A stretch of 64,000 bases of DNA from Anoxynatronum buryatiense. Its GTDB lineage: Bacteria > Bacillota > Clostridia > Peptostreptococcales > Tindalliaceae. Below are positions 46,251 through 54,396 of the stretch, one piece after another. Position 1 is the stretch's first letter. Every line of letters starts with the position of its first letter. Location: the NCBI RefSeq assembly GCF_900182905.1, contig NZ_FXUF01000007.1, positions 1 to 64,000 of the forward strand. Direction: 5' to 3'. The notes under the pieces were generated by a model. That model was not told where the DNA came from. It did not search any database and was given only the letters and a program-made list of their open reading frames with translations. The position numbers and the translations under genes were made by a program.

Positions 46251-47414
46251 CTATTCGCTGTCCAGCAGTTCATAGACAAAGCGGCCATTGACCACTCGCT
46301 TTTGGTAAATGTGTTTACCGGCCACCCGCCCCGTGGAATCAAAGTGGATGTTACCCGTCAGCCCTTCCCAGGTGATCACCCTGAGGGCCTCTGCCACATC
46401 GGCGGGAGCAGGGCTTTGCGCCCGGTTCACGGCTTCTGCCAAGATATGAATGGTTTCGTACCCCTGCACCGCCCATTCGTCGGGTTCTTCGCCATGGGTC
46501 TGCTGAAAGGCTTCCAGAAACTGGTTCATCCGTTCACCGCCCATTTCCATGTTCACCAAAGATGCCAGTACCGCCCCTTCCCCATATGCTCCAAAGGTTT
46601 GGATAAAGTCCACGTCCATGCCTGCATCTGCCAGAATGGCCGGGAACTCCCCCGCCTCCTGCAGCCTGAAGAGAAACTCTTTCCCTGTCAGCATGGAGTC
46701 TGCCACAAAGACCGCTTCATACTCCATGGCCTGCCACTTTTGCAGGGCCCGGCGAAAATGGGTGTCTTCGTGGAACCGGGTGGCTCTGTCCACCACCTGA
46801 ATGTTCAAATCGTCTGCCGCCGTTTCAAAGGCATTGGCCAACCCCCGGCCGTATTCATTGTCGGCGTAGTAAATCACAATTCGTTCCAGGCCATTTTCAT
46901 GGGCAGACAGCGCCATTTCCCTGCCGATGTCATCATCTCCGGGAATGTTCTGGAATATGTTGGCATACCCCCGCTGGGTCAGCCGGCTGTTGGACACAAT
47001 GGGGGAGATCATCACCATTCCCGCTTCTTCATAAATGGTGGAAACGGGAATGGTGACGTGGGTGCTGGTATGGCCGATGACAGCGCTCAGGTTCACGTTT
47101 TTTGCCAACTCCTGGGCAATAATGGTGCCCTTCATCACAGATCCTTCATCATCATGGGGTTCCAGTTCCAGTGTTCTGCCGGCCACTCCGCCTGCCGCGT
47201 TGATTTCTTCCACTGCCAGCTCCGCTCCCTTCATAAAGTCGGTGCTGGTGGTCAAAAACGGGATGCGCCCTGCCACCGCAAAGGTTACCGGCTGCTGGGG
47301 ATTACGCTCCCAGTTTTTCCGCTGTCCTTCAAGGGTGTGGGTACTCTGGCAGCCGCTGGCCAGCACCGCCAGAAGACCAATCCCTGTGCATAGCCTGATC
47401 AATCTCTTATTCAT
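46251..47414 (-). CDS. Substrate-binding lipoprotein, LivJ-type (periplasmic-binding fold I)
   Basis: 387 residues. The signal peptide ends in a lipobox 'LASGC', so it is lipid-anchored outside the membrane. The fold is that of the branched-chain amino acid binding family ('GAELAVEEINAAGGVAGRTL', 'VIGHTSTHVTIPV'). No permease or ATPase of a Liv transporter is nearby. It is ATGA-coupled to the GNAT gene and 12 bp from the HlyD gene. It may sense or bind a peptide or amino acid for the island. Confidence 0.88.
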   Translation of the reverse strand: MNKRLIRLCTGIGLLAVLASGCQSTHTLEGQRKNWERNPQQPVTFAVAGRIPFLTTSTDFMKGAELAVEEINAAGGVAGRTLELEPHDDEGSVMKGTIIAQELAKNVNLSAVIGHTSTHVTIPVSTIYEEAGMVMISPIVSNSRLTQRGYANIFQNIPGDDDIGREMALSAHENGLERIVIYYADNEYGRGLANAFETAADDLNIQVVDRATRFHEDTHFRRALQKWQAMEYEAVFVADSMLTGKEFLFRLQEAGEFPAILADAGMDVDFIQTFGAYGEGAVLASLVNMEMGGERMNQFLEAFQQTHGEEPDEWAVQGYETIHILAEAVNRAQSPAPADVAEALRVITWEGLTGNIHFDSTGRVAGKHIYQKRVVNGRFVYELLDSE

Positions 47415-48253
47415 CGCATTACAGCCCCCTCATGACTCAATAGTGGTCTTCCATAACGAACCAGCAGCCTTTTTTCAGCATTCATGCTGGCTTCGTGGCC
47501 TTCCAGCCCCTGGGCCAGCAGCCTTTGGTGACTTTCGATGTCACCGGCTTCGATCCACGGGCCTTGCTGCCATTTGTGGCTTTGCCGGTAAAAATCTCTT
47601 TTCATTACCAGCCGTGCCGGTTGAGCCTGCCGGTTTTTCAGGCCGGCGATATGCATGCCCAAGGTGAACATGTTCACCAGGCTTCTGCCGTTCAGGGGCG
47701 ACACCGCTGTCAGCAGAATTCCTTCTTTTTCATTAGGCTGTATGCAATTAAGGGCCCTTTCGGTTAACAAACACTGAAGCCCATTGCCCCGGTACCTGGG
47801 ATGAACATTGGTACCCTCCAGCTGAATCACCTGCCCCAGCTGGCTTTGGGGAATCCCCAGGTGATGCCCCAGGTTGTCTTTTCCCTCTCCCGGCCAGGTG
47901 ATCACCCGAAAGGCTCCCATGCCCTGCTCGTCATAAAGCCCCAGAATTAAGCCGCTTGCCTGATTCAGGTACCCCGACATTTCTTCCCGGGTGTATGGGA
48001 TGTACAGGTCTGGGTTTTCCAGTTCATGAATAACCAGATGATGCAGGGCCATCACTTCTTCCATCTGTTGTGTTTCAAGGATGGCCAGTCGGCACAGGCT
48101 GTTTTTTTTCGTTTCCCGGTTGTAGCAGGAAAGAAGGGGACTCTTTTCAATGGCCCTTCGATGTATCGTTGGTTGAGCTGGTTGTATTGGTTGTGCTGGT
48201 TGTGCTGGTTTCATGGGTTTCACGGCCACGCCTCCCCTCGCTGATGCAGTCAT
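47411..48253 (-). CDS. GNAT-family N-acyltransferase
   Basis: Up to 280 residues. The acetyl-CoA site is visible as 'VHPRYRGNGLQ'. The first 30 residues are Pro/Gln/Ala repeats encoded by a short DNA repeat (about 48170-48215). GTG 48223 lies seven bases after GGGGAGG and is an equally good start that would remove ten residues. Acylation of a peptide amine or a self-protection role are both possible. It lies in the exporter operon. Confidence 0.75.
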   Translation of the reverse strand: MTASARGGVAVKPMKPAQPAQPIQPAQPTIHRRAIEKSPLLSCYNRETKKNSLCRLAILETQQMEEVMALHHLVIHELENPDLYIPYTREEMSGYLNQASGLILGLYDEQGMGAFRVITWPGEGKDNLGHHLGIPQSQLGQVIQLEGTNVHPRYRGNGLQCLLTERALNCIQPNEKEGILLTAVSPLNGRSLVNMFTLGMHIAGLKNRQAQPARLVMKRDFYRQSHKWQQGPWIEAGDIESHQRLLAQGLEGHEASMNAEKRLLVRYGRPLLSHEGAVMR

Positions 48254-48331
48254 TTTTTTCCACCAGGTTATTCAGTGGTTTTCCGGTATTTTCCGGTGTT
48301 TTTGGGTGTTTTCCGGTATTTTTAAAGGTTC

Positions 48332-49462
48332 TCAGAACCCCGTGCCTGCTGCCATCTGCCGCAGGGTTAGCCGGGTCAGGTGAGCCAGAGCGCTGCGCTG
48401 ACCTTTTGTGGTGTAGAGGTCTGGGTTTCGGCTGCCCCAGGCTTCCAGCTGGTGTGCCGCCTGGGCCACCACTGCCACCACTTCTTGAAAAGCGTCATCA
48501 GATAAGTGCTGGTCTTTCAGGTAATTTTGCATTCGCCCCCCGGGGCGATAGGTCAGGTCTTCCCCGATGCCGAAGAAATGGAGCAGCCAGGAGGCCTTGA
48601 ATTCACCCAGGGCAGCCACGATCCCCCGGTAGTCGGCCACCATTTCGTCCAGTAGATGGTTGTTGGCACTGCCGTACATCCGCAGGGTGACGTAGTGCGT
48701 GGCTTCGTGGGCCAGTCGAATGGTTCGGGAATAGGCCAGCCATTCACTGTTCTCCAGGCCCATGACCCTGGCGGTCACCCCACTGTAGGGTGCCTGGGTG
48801 ATGAGAAGGAACACGTCCCGATAAAGTGCCGGCGTTTCTTTCATGTGCTGAAAACTGAAAGCGGCGCCTTGCTGCTTCTGGTATTGTTCCACCCTGTCCC
48901 AGTTATTGTAGCCCTTCACCATGCAGGCCCCCGTGGAAGGGGGGATTTCCACAGGTTCATTCCGGCGAGCCAGTGCCCGCATCAGGTTTTCAAAATCGCA
49001 TCTTGAGGGAATGTCCAGCACCGGCAGATGCCCTGCTTCTGTTGGATGAAAAAACAGTTGAATTCCTTCCGGGTTTTCCAGTGGCAAGCCGGTGGCTTTG
49101 ATCATTAACAGGGGGCTAAGCCCCTTTTTGGTGGCAGCCTGGTATTCGCTGTGTTGGCTCATGCCTGCTTCAATGGGAAAACACAACTGCCGCAGGGGGT
49201 TTTTCAGCACCTTCATCAGGCTTTGCTTTTGGGCCATGGCCTGGTAGCGCCGCCAGTCCCGAATAAAGAGCTGGTCTTCAAGGGGGGTGGTCAGATCAGG
49301 TGCTTCCCGGGGCTGCACCCAGTGGTTTTCATCCAGCAAACTGGCTGCCGCTCCGGCTAATGGTGTGTGATGAGTGCCTGTTTGCCTGGTGGCTGAGTGT
49401 TTGGTGACTGAGTGTTTGGTGACTGAGTGTTTGGTGCCTGTCTTACTCATATTGGTGTTCAT
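48332..49462 (-). CDS. Putative zinc metallopeptidase of the RiPP island (HEATH motif)
   Basis: 376 residues from the ATG at 49462 (AGGAGG six bases upstream). The C-terminal part has 'LAHEATHYVTLRMYG', an HExxH zinc site, followed 16 residues later by 'DEMVADYRG' whose Glu or Asp could be the third ligand. No signal peptide is seen. Residues about 10-20 are a TKHSV repeat from a 15-bp DNA repeat. I cannot place it in a named family. It could remove leader remnants or degrade peptides inside the cell. Confidence 0.6.
   Translation of the reverse strand: MNTNMSKTGTKHSVTKHSVTKHSATRQTGTHHTPLAGAAASLLDENHWVQPREAPDLTTPLEDQLFIRDWRRYQAMAQKQSLMKVLKNPLRQLCFPIEAGMSQHSEYQAATKKGLSPLLMIKATGLPLENPEGIQLFFHPTEAGHLPVLDIPSRCDFENLMRALARRNEPVEIPPSTGACMVKGYNNWDRVEQYQKQQGAAFSFQHMKETPALYRDVFLLITQAPYSGVTARVMGLENSEWLAYSRTIRLAHEATHYVTLRMYGSANNHLLDEMVADYRGIVAALGEFKASWLLHFFGIGEDLTYRPGGRMQNYLKDQHLSDDAFQEVVAVVAQAAHQLEAWGSRNPDLYTTKGQRSALAHLTRLTLRQMAAGTGF
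49375..49440. repeat. 15-bp tandem repeat near the 5' end of the metallopeptidase gene
   Basis: GTGACTGAGTGTTTG recurs three times with few changes and encodes TKHSV/TKHSA units. It is in phase, so copy-number change keeps the frame. Confidence 0.6.
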
Positions 49463-49553
49463 GGGCTGCCTCCTGTCAATGAAGCACATCGTCCTTTTTA
49501 ACCGTTAAAAACTGATGCCTGAACAAAAACGTCGAAAAAGTTCCCGGTTACCC

Positions 49554-52079
49554 CTAAAGAGGAATTTCTGATTCTTCTGGTTCTGCCTTGCTTCGGCGCA
49601 GGGTGGTCATAAAAGCCAGGGTGAGTACCAGCACCCCTGCCCCGATGAAGCCAATGCCCCGCTGGTTGCCCAGGGTGATCATGCCCCCGAAAACCATGGG
49701 GCCCAACATCTGCCCGATTTTTTTCACGTTACTGTAGTAACCCAGCGCCAGCCCTTGACCCAGTATTTTGGCTGATTCCAACCCCAGCAGGTAATTTGTC
49801 TGGGCCACCAGGGCAAAGCTGTCGGCGATTCCCAAAAGAAAAGCGGCGACAAAGGCGGCCATCAACGTGCCCACTGAAGCAAATACTGCCATGGCCCCTA
49901 TGGTGCTGAGGGCTCCCATGACCACCAGGGTTTCCACCCGCAGCCGTTTGCCCAGCACCCGGTTGATCAATGGCCCCAGGTACACGATACAGACGCCGTT
50001 CACCAGGAAAGCCCGCCCCACATTGGCCACAGGAACATTCATTTCCTGGGTCAGGAGGGGAAAGAAGTAGTCAAGAAACATCATGCAAATACCGGCAGGT
50101 AACAGAATTCCCAAAAGGAACAAGAAGACTTTTTTGTCTGAAAAAAAGTGTTTTAGTGGTTCTATCTGTTTTTTATCTGCGCTTTTCACCAGCTTCTCTT
50201 CCACTGTAGGGGTCTTTATCTCAGCATCTGACGGCTTTTGTGTAAATTTAAGAACATACAGGCCTGCAAGGGCAATCAACACCACCGTCACCATGAACAC
50301 CCCCCGGTATGCGATCCGGTCTGCCAGCATGGCGCCGATGACCACACCACAGTTCATGCCGGAGTAAATGCCGGCATTGAGGGAGGCATATCCCTCAAAC
50401 TTGTCAGAAGCCAGGGTCAGCACACACCCCCGCATGGCCATGAGGGTGAAGCCGTACCCGGCTCCGGTAATACCCCTCACCAAAACAAACACCAGGGGGT
50501 TAGTGGTGAGACCTGACAGCAGGGTGCCTGCTCCCAGCACCAAACTGCCTACAAAGAAGGTTTTTCGCCAGCCGATTTTGTCAATGTATCTTCCTGCCAG
50601 AATAATGCCCAATGCTCCCAGCAGAAAGTTGAAAGAAATGGGAAGCCCATAAATCACATTCTCAGAAAGGCCCATCACAGGCCGGGAGATGGATTTCATG
50701 AGAAGGGGAATGAAGGAGGAGGACATGAAAATGGCGGTAAAAACGATGAAGGCCAGCACCCGCACCACCAGCGCGTCCAGCGTCTGGTCTTCCGCCATCA
50801 GGTGTTCTTTCCCCTGCAATGCTTCTTCTGCCTGCCAGATTTCTTCGCCGACTGGTATCTCTTCCATTTGCCGGGTTTTTTCGCCAACCGATGTCGGTTT
50901 CTTTTTTCGGCTCAGCCACACCATGAGAAAAAAGGTGAGTTCCACCATGAAAAAGGTGGAGGTGACCAAAACTGTCAGGGTGTCCAGCAGCAGTTCCCGC
51001 AGCTGGTTTCTCAGGTATTCCTGAGAGATTGTCACTTGCAGTGACATACCGCTCACTTCCCCTGCCCCTTCCGGTAGGGCAAGGCCGGTGGCTTCTTCCC
51101 CTGGCTTCCAGGCACTGCCGGCTTCTTCAGGGGTCATGCCGTGAACAATGCGGTCGTTCTGAATCATTCGAATGCCTTCCACCTCAGGCAGGGAGTTGGC
51201 AATGTTGGCCAGATACTGGTCCATCTGGTAAAACTGGTGGTAGCCCACCCCTTTATCCAGTACCGTCTTCACGTCTTTCTCGATGATGGAGGCCACCGCC
51301 GCCGTATTGTCCCGGGTCTGGGTCAGGTAAGCTTCCTGGAACATGCGATAATTTAAGAAGCCGTAAATGATCTGGGCGGAGCCAATCACACCCACCATCA
51401 GCCACAGCAGAATTTTCCGGTCAATGTGTCCCGCTGCTGTCACCGGCGATTTTTTCCCGCTGAGAAAAATCAGTGCCAGAGTAGCCAGGCACACCAACAG
51501 CAACAGGTTGCGTCCCTGCTGGTACAGGTAAGGTCTGACCCGTTGATCCACCAGGTTTTCAGAAAAAGCCAGCCCCAAACTGCCGATGGGCTGACCATCC
51601 TGATTGAATATGGGGAAAAACTGGTGGTACACGCCTTCTTCCAGACCATAGACATAGGCCTGAGAGGGTTTCTCAGGAAAAACAGCCCGAGGCTTCATGT
51701 TTTCAGGCAGGGTGATGTTCTCCAGAGCGTACAGGGCCTCTCCTGCACTGGAATATATTTCCACCTGCTGAATGCCAGGAAGCTGGCCGCGAATTTCTTC
51801 CAACAGTGGGGTCATGCCATGGAAATTTTCCAGGGGTTTCCCGTATTTGACTGCAAATTCGATTTTTCGAACGGTTTCACCCACCACCACTGACTGGCTG
51901 TTCATCAGGGAGGTGACATATTGATGCCGAAAAGAGCTGATGTTCATCATGCCGGTGAAAGCCAACACACCGATGATTAGCATCAGAGAAGCAACGATAA
52001 AGGTTTGTTTCATTTGTTGTTGATTGGTGCCTGCCATTTGTTCATTTGTCTGTCTCCCCCACATCTTCAACCGCATCAT
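49554..52079 (-). CDS. Sensor-domain/MFS transporter fusion
   Basis: 841 residues. Residues about 20-45 and 190-210 flank one extracytoplasmic domain; a second such domain (about 245-370) is flanked by further membrane segments. This double Cache-like sensor is followed by a full 12-helix MFS permease from about 430 ('AGRYIDKIGWRKT' is the loop 2-3 motif). No cytoplasmic signalling domain is seen, so the sensor may gate transport. Its start has a weak site (AAAAGAG). It is probably an island export or immunity component, which is inference. Confidence 0.8.
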   Translation of the reverse strand: MMRLKMWGRQTNEQMAGTNQQQMKQTFIVASLMLIIGVLAFTGMMNISSFRHQYVTSLMNSQSVVVGETVRKIEFAVKYGKPLENFHGMTPLLEEIRGQLPGIQQVEIYSSAGEALYALENITLPENMKPRAVFPEKPSQAYVYGLEEGVYHQFFPIFNQDGQPIGSLGLAFSENLVDQRVRPYLYQQGRNLLLLVCLATLALIFLSGKKSPVTAAGHIDRKILLWLMVGVIGSAQIIYGFLNYRMFQEAYLTQTRDNTAAVASIIEKDVKTVLDKGVGYHQFYQMDQYLANIANSLPEVEGIRMIQNDRIVHGMTPEEAGSAWKPGEEATGLALPEGAGEVSGMSLQVTISQEYLRNQLRELLLDTLTVLVTSTFFMVELTFFLMVWLSRKKKPTSVGEKTRQMEEIPVGEEIWQAEEALQGKEHLMAEDQTLDALVVRVLAFIVFTAIFMSSSFIPLLMKSISRPVMGLSENVIYGLPISFNFLLGALGIILAGRYIDKIGWRKTFFVGSLVLGAGTLLSGLTTNPLVFVLVRGITGAGYGFTLMAMRGCVLTLASDKFEGYASLNAGIYSGMNCGVVIGAMLADRIAYRGVFMVTVVLIALAGLYVLKFTQKPSDAEIKTPTVEEKLVKSADKKQIEPLKHFFSDKKVFLFLLGILLPAGICMMFLDYFFPLLTQEMNVPVANVGRAFLVNGVCIVYLGPLINRVLGKRLRVETLVVMGALSTIGAMAVFASVGTLMAAFVAAFLLGIADSFALVAQTNYLLGLESAKILGQGLALGYYSNVKKIGQMLGPMVFGGMITLGNQRGIGFIGAGVLVLTLAFMTTLRRSKAEPEESEIPL

Positions 52080-52381
52080 CTCTTTTCTGTGTTTTCAATG
52101 CTGCCTCATGGTGTCACATGCTGGCAGTCGGTGCCTTTAATGGCTATTGTCAGAGTACATTATTGGTTATTGCTGATTTGCATTATTTCGTGTTGCTTCG
52201 TGCAGGCTGTTGCCGGTTAGTACTGCTTCCTGTTGGTCGTGCAGACTTCTGCCGGTTTGCGATGGTATCACTGTATCACTGGTTGTGGACTGACTACTGC
52301 CGGCTGTTTCAGGCTGTTGCTGACAGCTTGTGTTCGTGGCTGTTGGCGTTTTTTTTTCGCAGCCAGTGAGAGATCTTTTGC
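52080..52381. other. 302 bp without a gene, imperfect CTGTTGCCGGTT-type repeats
   Basis: No gene or clear terminator. The plus strand contains loosely repeated CTG(T)TGCCGGT motifs (near 52205, 52245, 52300) and a nine-T run near 52355. It separates the sensor-MFS gene from the binding-protein gene. Confidence 0.4.
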
Positions 52382-53548
52382 TTATTCGGTGCTTTGATAG
52401 ATTTCATCGGCAATGAGCAAAATCTCAAAGGGCGGCTGGTACCCGGTACGTTCAGCCACTGCCATGTTCAAAACAATGCTGGGCGTATCACCGTAGATCT
52501 GTGGCAGGTCTCCCGGTTTTTCTCCTCTGAGCACATGGCCAATCTGATCGGCTCCAAAGCGGCCAACACCTGTAAAGTCAGCCCGGTACAGGCTGAGAAG
52601 TGCTCCGTGTCGCACTTCTGTCGCCCCCAGCTGGGAAAACACCGGGATCCCCGCCTGGTAGAGGGGTGTCAGCAGCCGTTCCAGCTCCCGGTTATCCCGG
52701 GTGCCTGCCGTCATGTACAGGGCATCCACTTCATCTGCCAGTTCTGTGTAGGCTTGCAGCAATTCTTCGTGGTATCGGTCACGGTCTTCTTCTCCGGAGG
52801 CTTCTTTCACGATGCGTGTCACCAGTTCAAATCCCCGCTCTTCTTTCAGCAACTCCAGATCTTCCAGAGCGGCATAAATGCGCCCTTCCATGGAATCTTC
52901 ATAGACAAGCCCCAGCTTTTCAAACTCAAAAATATCATGGAACACCGCCACCTGCCGCTTGTAGCGGTCTGCATCCATGTGGGCCCATAAATGGTCTTTT
53001 CCCGAATGGTGGGGTGATTCGATGATCCCTGCCTGAACGGCATTGCTGGTGGAAAACACCAAGGTGGGAGTTTCGTGATCGGCCGCTGCCATCACTCTGC
53101 CGAAGTAAGTGCCCATAACAATCATCAAATCCAGGTCTTGTTCTTGTTCCACCCGATTCACCAGTGCTTCAGCCGCGTCGTCATCCAGCAGGGAATAATG
53201 GGCATCCTGAACAAAGGTGACATAGGGGCTCCCATTGTTCGCTTCCACCCATTGCCACATGACCAGGCTGTCCTCCTGGCCTTCTGTAAACGGAATTTCT
53301 TCCGGATTAATATCAATCCACCCCAGCTCCTGTAAGCCTATCAGAAGGCCATGAAAGGTACCGGCGAAGTTGGCGAAGGGGTCTGTTTCCGCATAGCCGA
53401 TACGCAGGGGTGGCCCCTTAAAATCAGCAGGAGGCCCTGTTTCTGTCAACATCTCAGCAGGGCCAACTCCCGCTGCCCCTGCCTGCAGCACCAGCAGGCT
53501 TGTCAAAAGAATGATCATCAGGGAGATGATCCCTTTACTTTTTTTCAT
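52382..53548 (-). CDS. ABC transporter substrate-binding protein family (PF04392-like)
   Basis: 388 residues from the ATG at 53548 (GGAG nine bases upstream), with a signal peptide 'KGIISLMIILLTSLLVLQAG'. The mature part has 'LRIGYAETDPFANFAGTFHG' and alternating alpha/beta of a type I binding protein. Partner permease genes are absent. Like the lipoprotein at 46251 it may act as a sensor for the nearby MFS fusion. A LacI-type palindrome lies 140 bp upstream. Confidence 0.75.
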   Translation of the reverse strand: MKKSKGIISLMIILLTSLLVLQAGAAGVGPAEMLTETGPPADFKGPPLRIGYAETDPFANFAGTFHGLLIGLQELGWIDINPEEIPFTEGQEDSLVMWQWVEANNGSPYVTFVQDAHYSLLDDDAAEALVNRVEQEQDLDLMIVMGTYFGRVMAAADHETPTLVFSTSNAVQAGIIESPHHSGKDHLWAHMDADRYKRQVAVFHDIFEFEKLGLVYEDSMEGRIYAALEDLELLKEERGFELVTRIVKEASGEEDRDRYHEELLQAYTELADEVDALYMTAGTRDNRELERLLTPLYQAGIPVFSQLGATEVRHGALLSLYRADFTGVGRFGADQIGHVLRGEKPGDLPQIYGDTPSIVLNMAVAERTGYQPPFEILLIADEIYQSTE

Positions 53549-53685
53549 GGTTATCACTCCATTCATTGATGCTCATCAGGCTGACCGCTTCTGATTTCAA
53601 CCTGCTCTCCGCTTCTTCAAGACATTGGCAAGCCCTGTTCATCAAAACGCTTTATGACACTTCGAAATATGTTTATCAAAAACGC

Positions 53686-53701
53686 TTTGAAACGTTTCAA
53701 A
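53686..53701. promoter_or_regulatory. Perfect 16-bp palindrome, LacI/CcpA-type operator candidate
   Basis: TTTGAAACGTTTCAAA is fully self-complementary with a central ACGT. It has the form of LacI-family operators. It lies about 140 bp upstream of the binding-protein gene on the minus strand. Confidence 0.55.
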
Positions 53702-53888
53702 ATCTGTTCAAGTTCTGGTAAACATCTGTTTGAATCCCTTTGTCATCCGCTTTATAGCTTCATTCACTCAATTTTCAGTATAGCAGTTTTTTAAGATTTC
53801 GACTATTTATAAATATGATTATTTATTCGATTTTCAACCTTGAAGTTGAGTGCTCTCATTTGTACCATAACAGATTTCAAAGCCCTCA

Positions 53889-53924
53889 CCCATTTTTGGG
53901 GTAGGTACCCTCTTTTTAGGGGTA
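53889..53924. promoter_or_regulatory. Direct repeats of the form CCC-T5-GGGGTA
   Basis: CCCATTTTTGGGGTA (53889-53903) and CCCTCTTTTTAGGGGTA (53908-53924) are spaced about two helix turns apart. They could bind a regulator. No identity is assigned. Confidence 0.35.
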
Positions 53925-54028
53925 ATTGCCTGTTTTTATTCGATTCTTTTTCATTTTTTTCAATGCTTCGTCTCGTTGTTGTTATCTGCAGGCAGCACTT
54001 CTTCATCAGCCTTTTTCGGGCAGCAAAA

Positions 54029-54290
54029 AGCTCCCAGTTGTTAAGGCTGGGAGCTCAGACTGTAGACAAAACATGATGAAGACAAGGGATTTTGTAAAGG
54101 GCAGCCTTGGAAATCTTGTCAGTGTTTTTTCGAAAGGAGGAGAAAACCGCCAGCGCCTGCTGTTTGAGCGCAGCGAGTTCAGGCGCTGTTTTCGAGTTTT
54201 TCGACTAAAAACACACAAGATTGGAGTCAGCTGCCCTGGCCAAATCCCTTTGTCTTCAACCTCAGCTCCCAGTTGTTATGGCTGGGAGCT
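54029..54290. repeat. ~260-bp MITE-like inverted-repeat element
   Basis: Both ends carry the same hairpin: AGCTCCCAG and CTGGGAGCT with nine bases between (54029-54055 and 54264-54290). Inside, the arms are imperfect inverted repeats (GAAGACAAGGGATTT on the left; its complement AAATCCCTTTGTCTTC on the right). The centre holds CAGCGCCTG/CAGGCGCTG (54151-54159/54180-54188). No transposase is encoded. A half-copy lies at 15547-15655. It may be a non-autonomous element or a relic of IS ends, and the outer hairpins also look like terminators. Confidence 0.75.
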
Positions 54291-54293
54291 TTT

Positions 54294-54385
54294 GCAATAG
54301 CAGTATCGAAGCTTGTGCAATAGCAGTATCGAAGCTTGTGCAATAGCAGTATCGAAGCTTGTGCAATAACAGTATCGAAGCTTGT
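54294..54385. repeat. 23-bp tandem repeat, four copies
   Basis: GCAATAGCAGTATCGAAGCT plus TGT repeats at 54294, 54317, 54340 and 54363 with one base change in the last copy. It lies between the inverted-repeat element and the stop codon of uxaC. It has no spacer structure, so it is not a CRISPR. Confidence 0.9.
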
Positions 54386-54396
54386 GTCAAAAATGC

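Noticed and set aside
54294-54385. Possible CRISPR array
   Set aside because: The four 23-bp units abut directly with no unique spacers, and no cas gene is seen.
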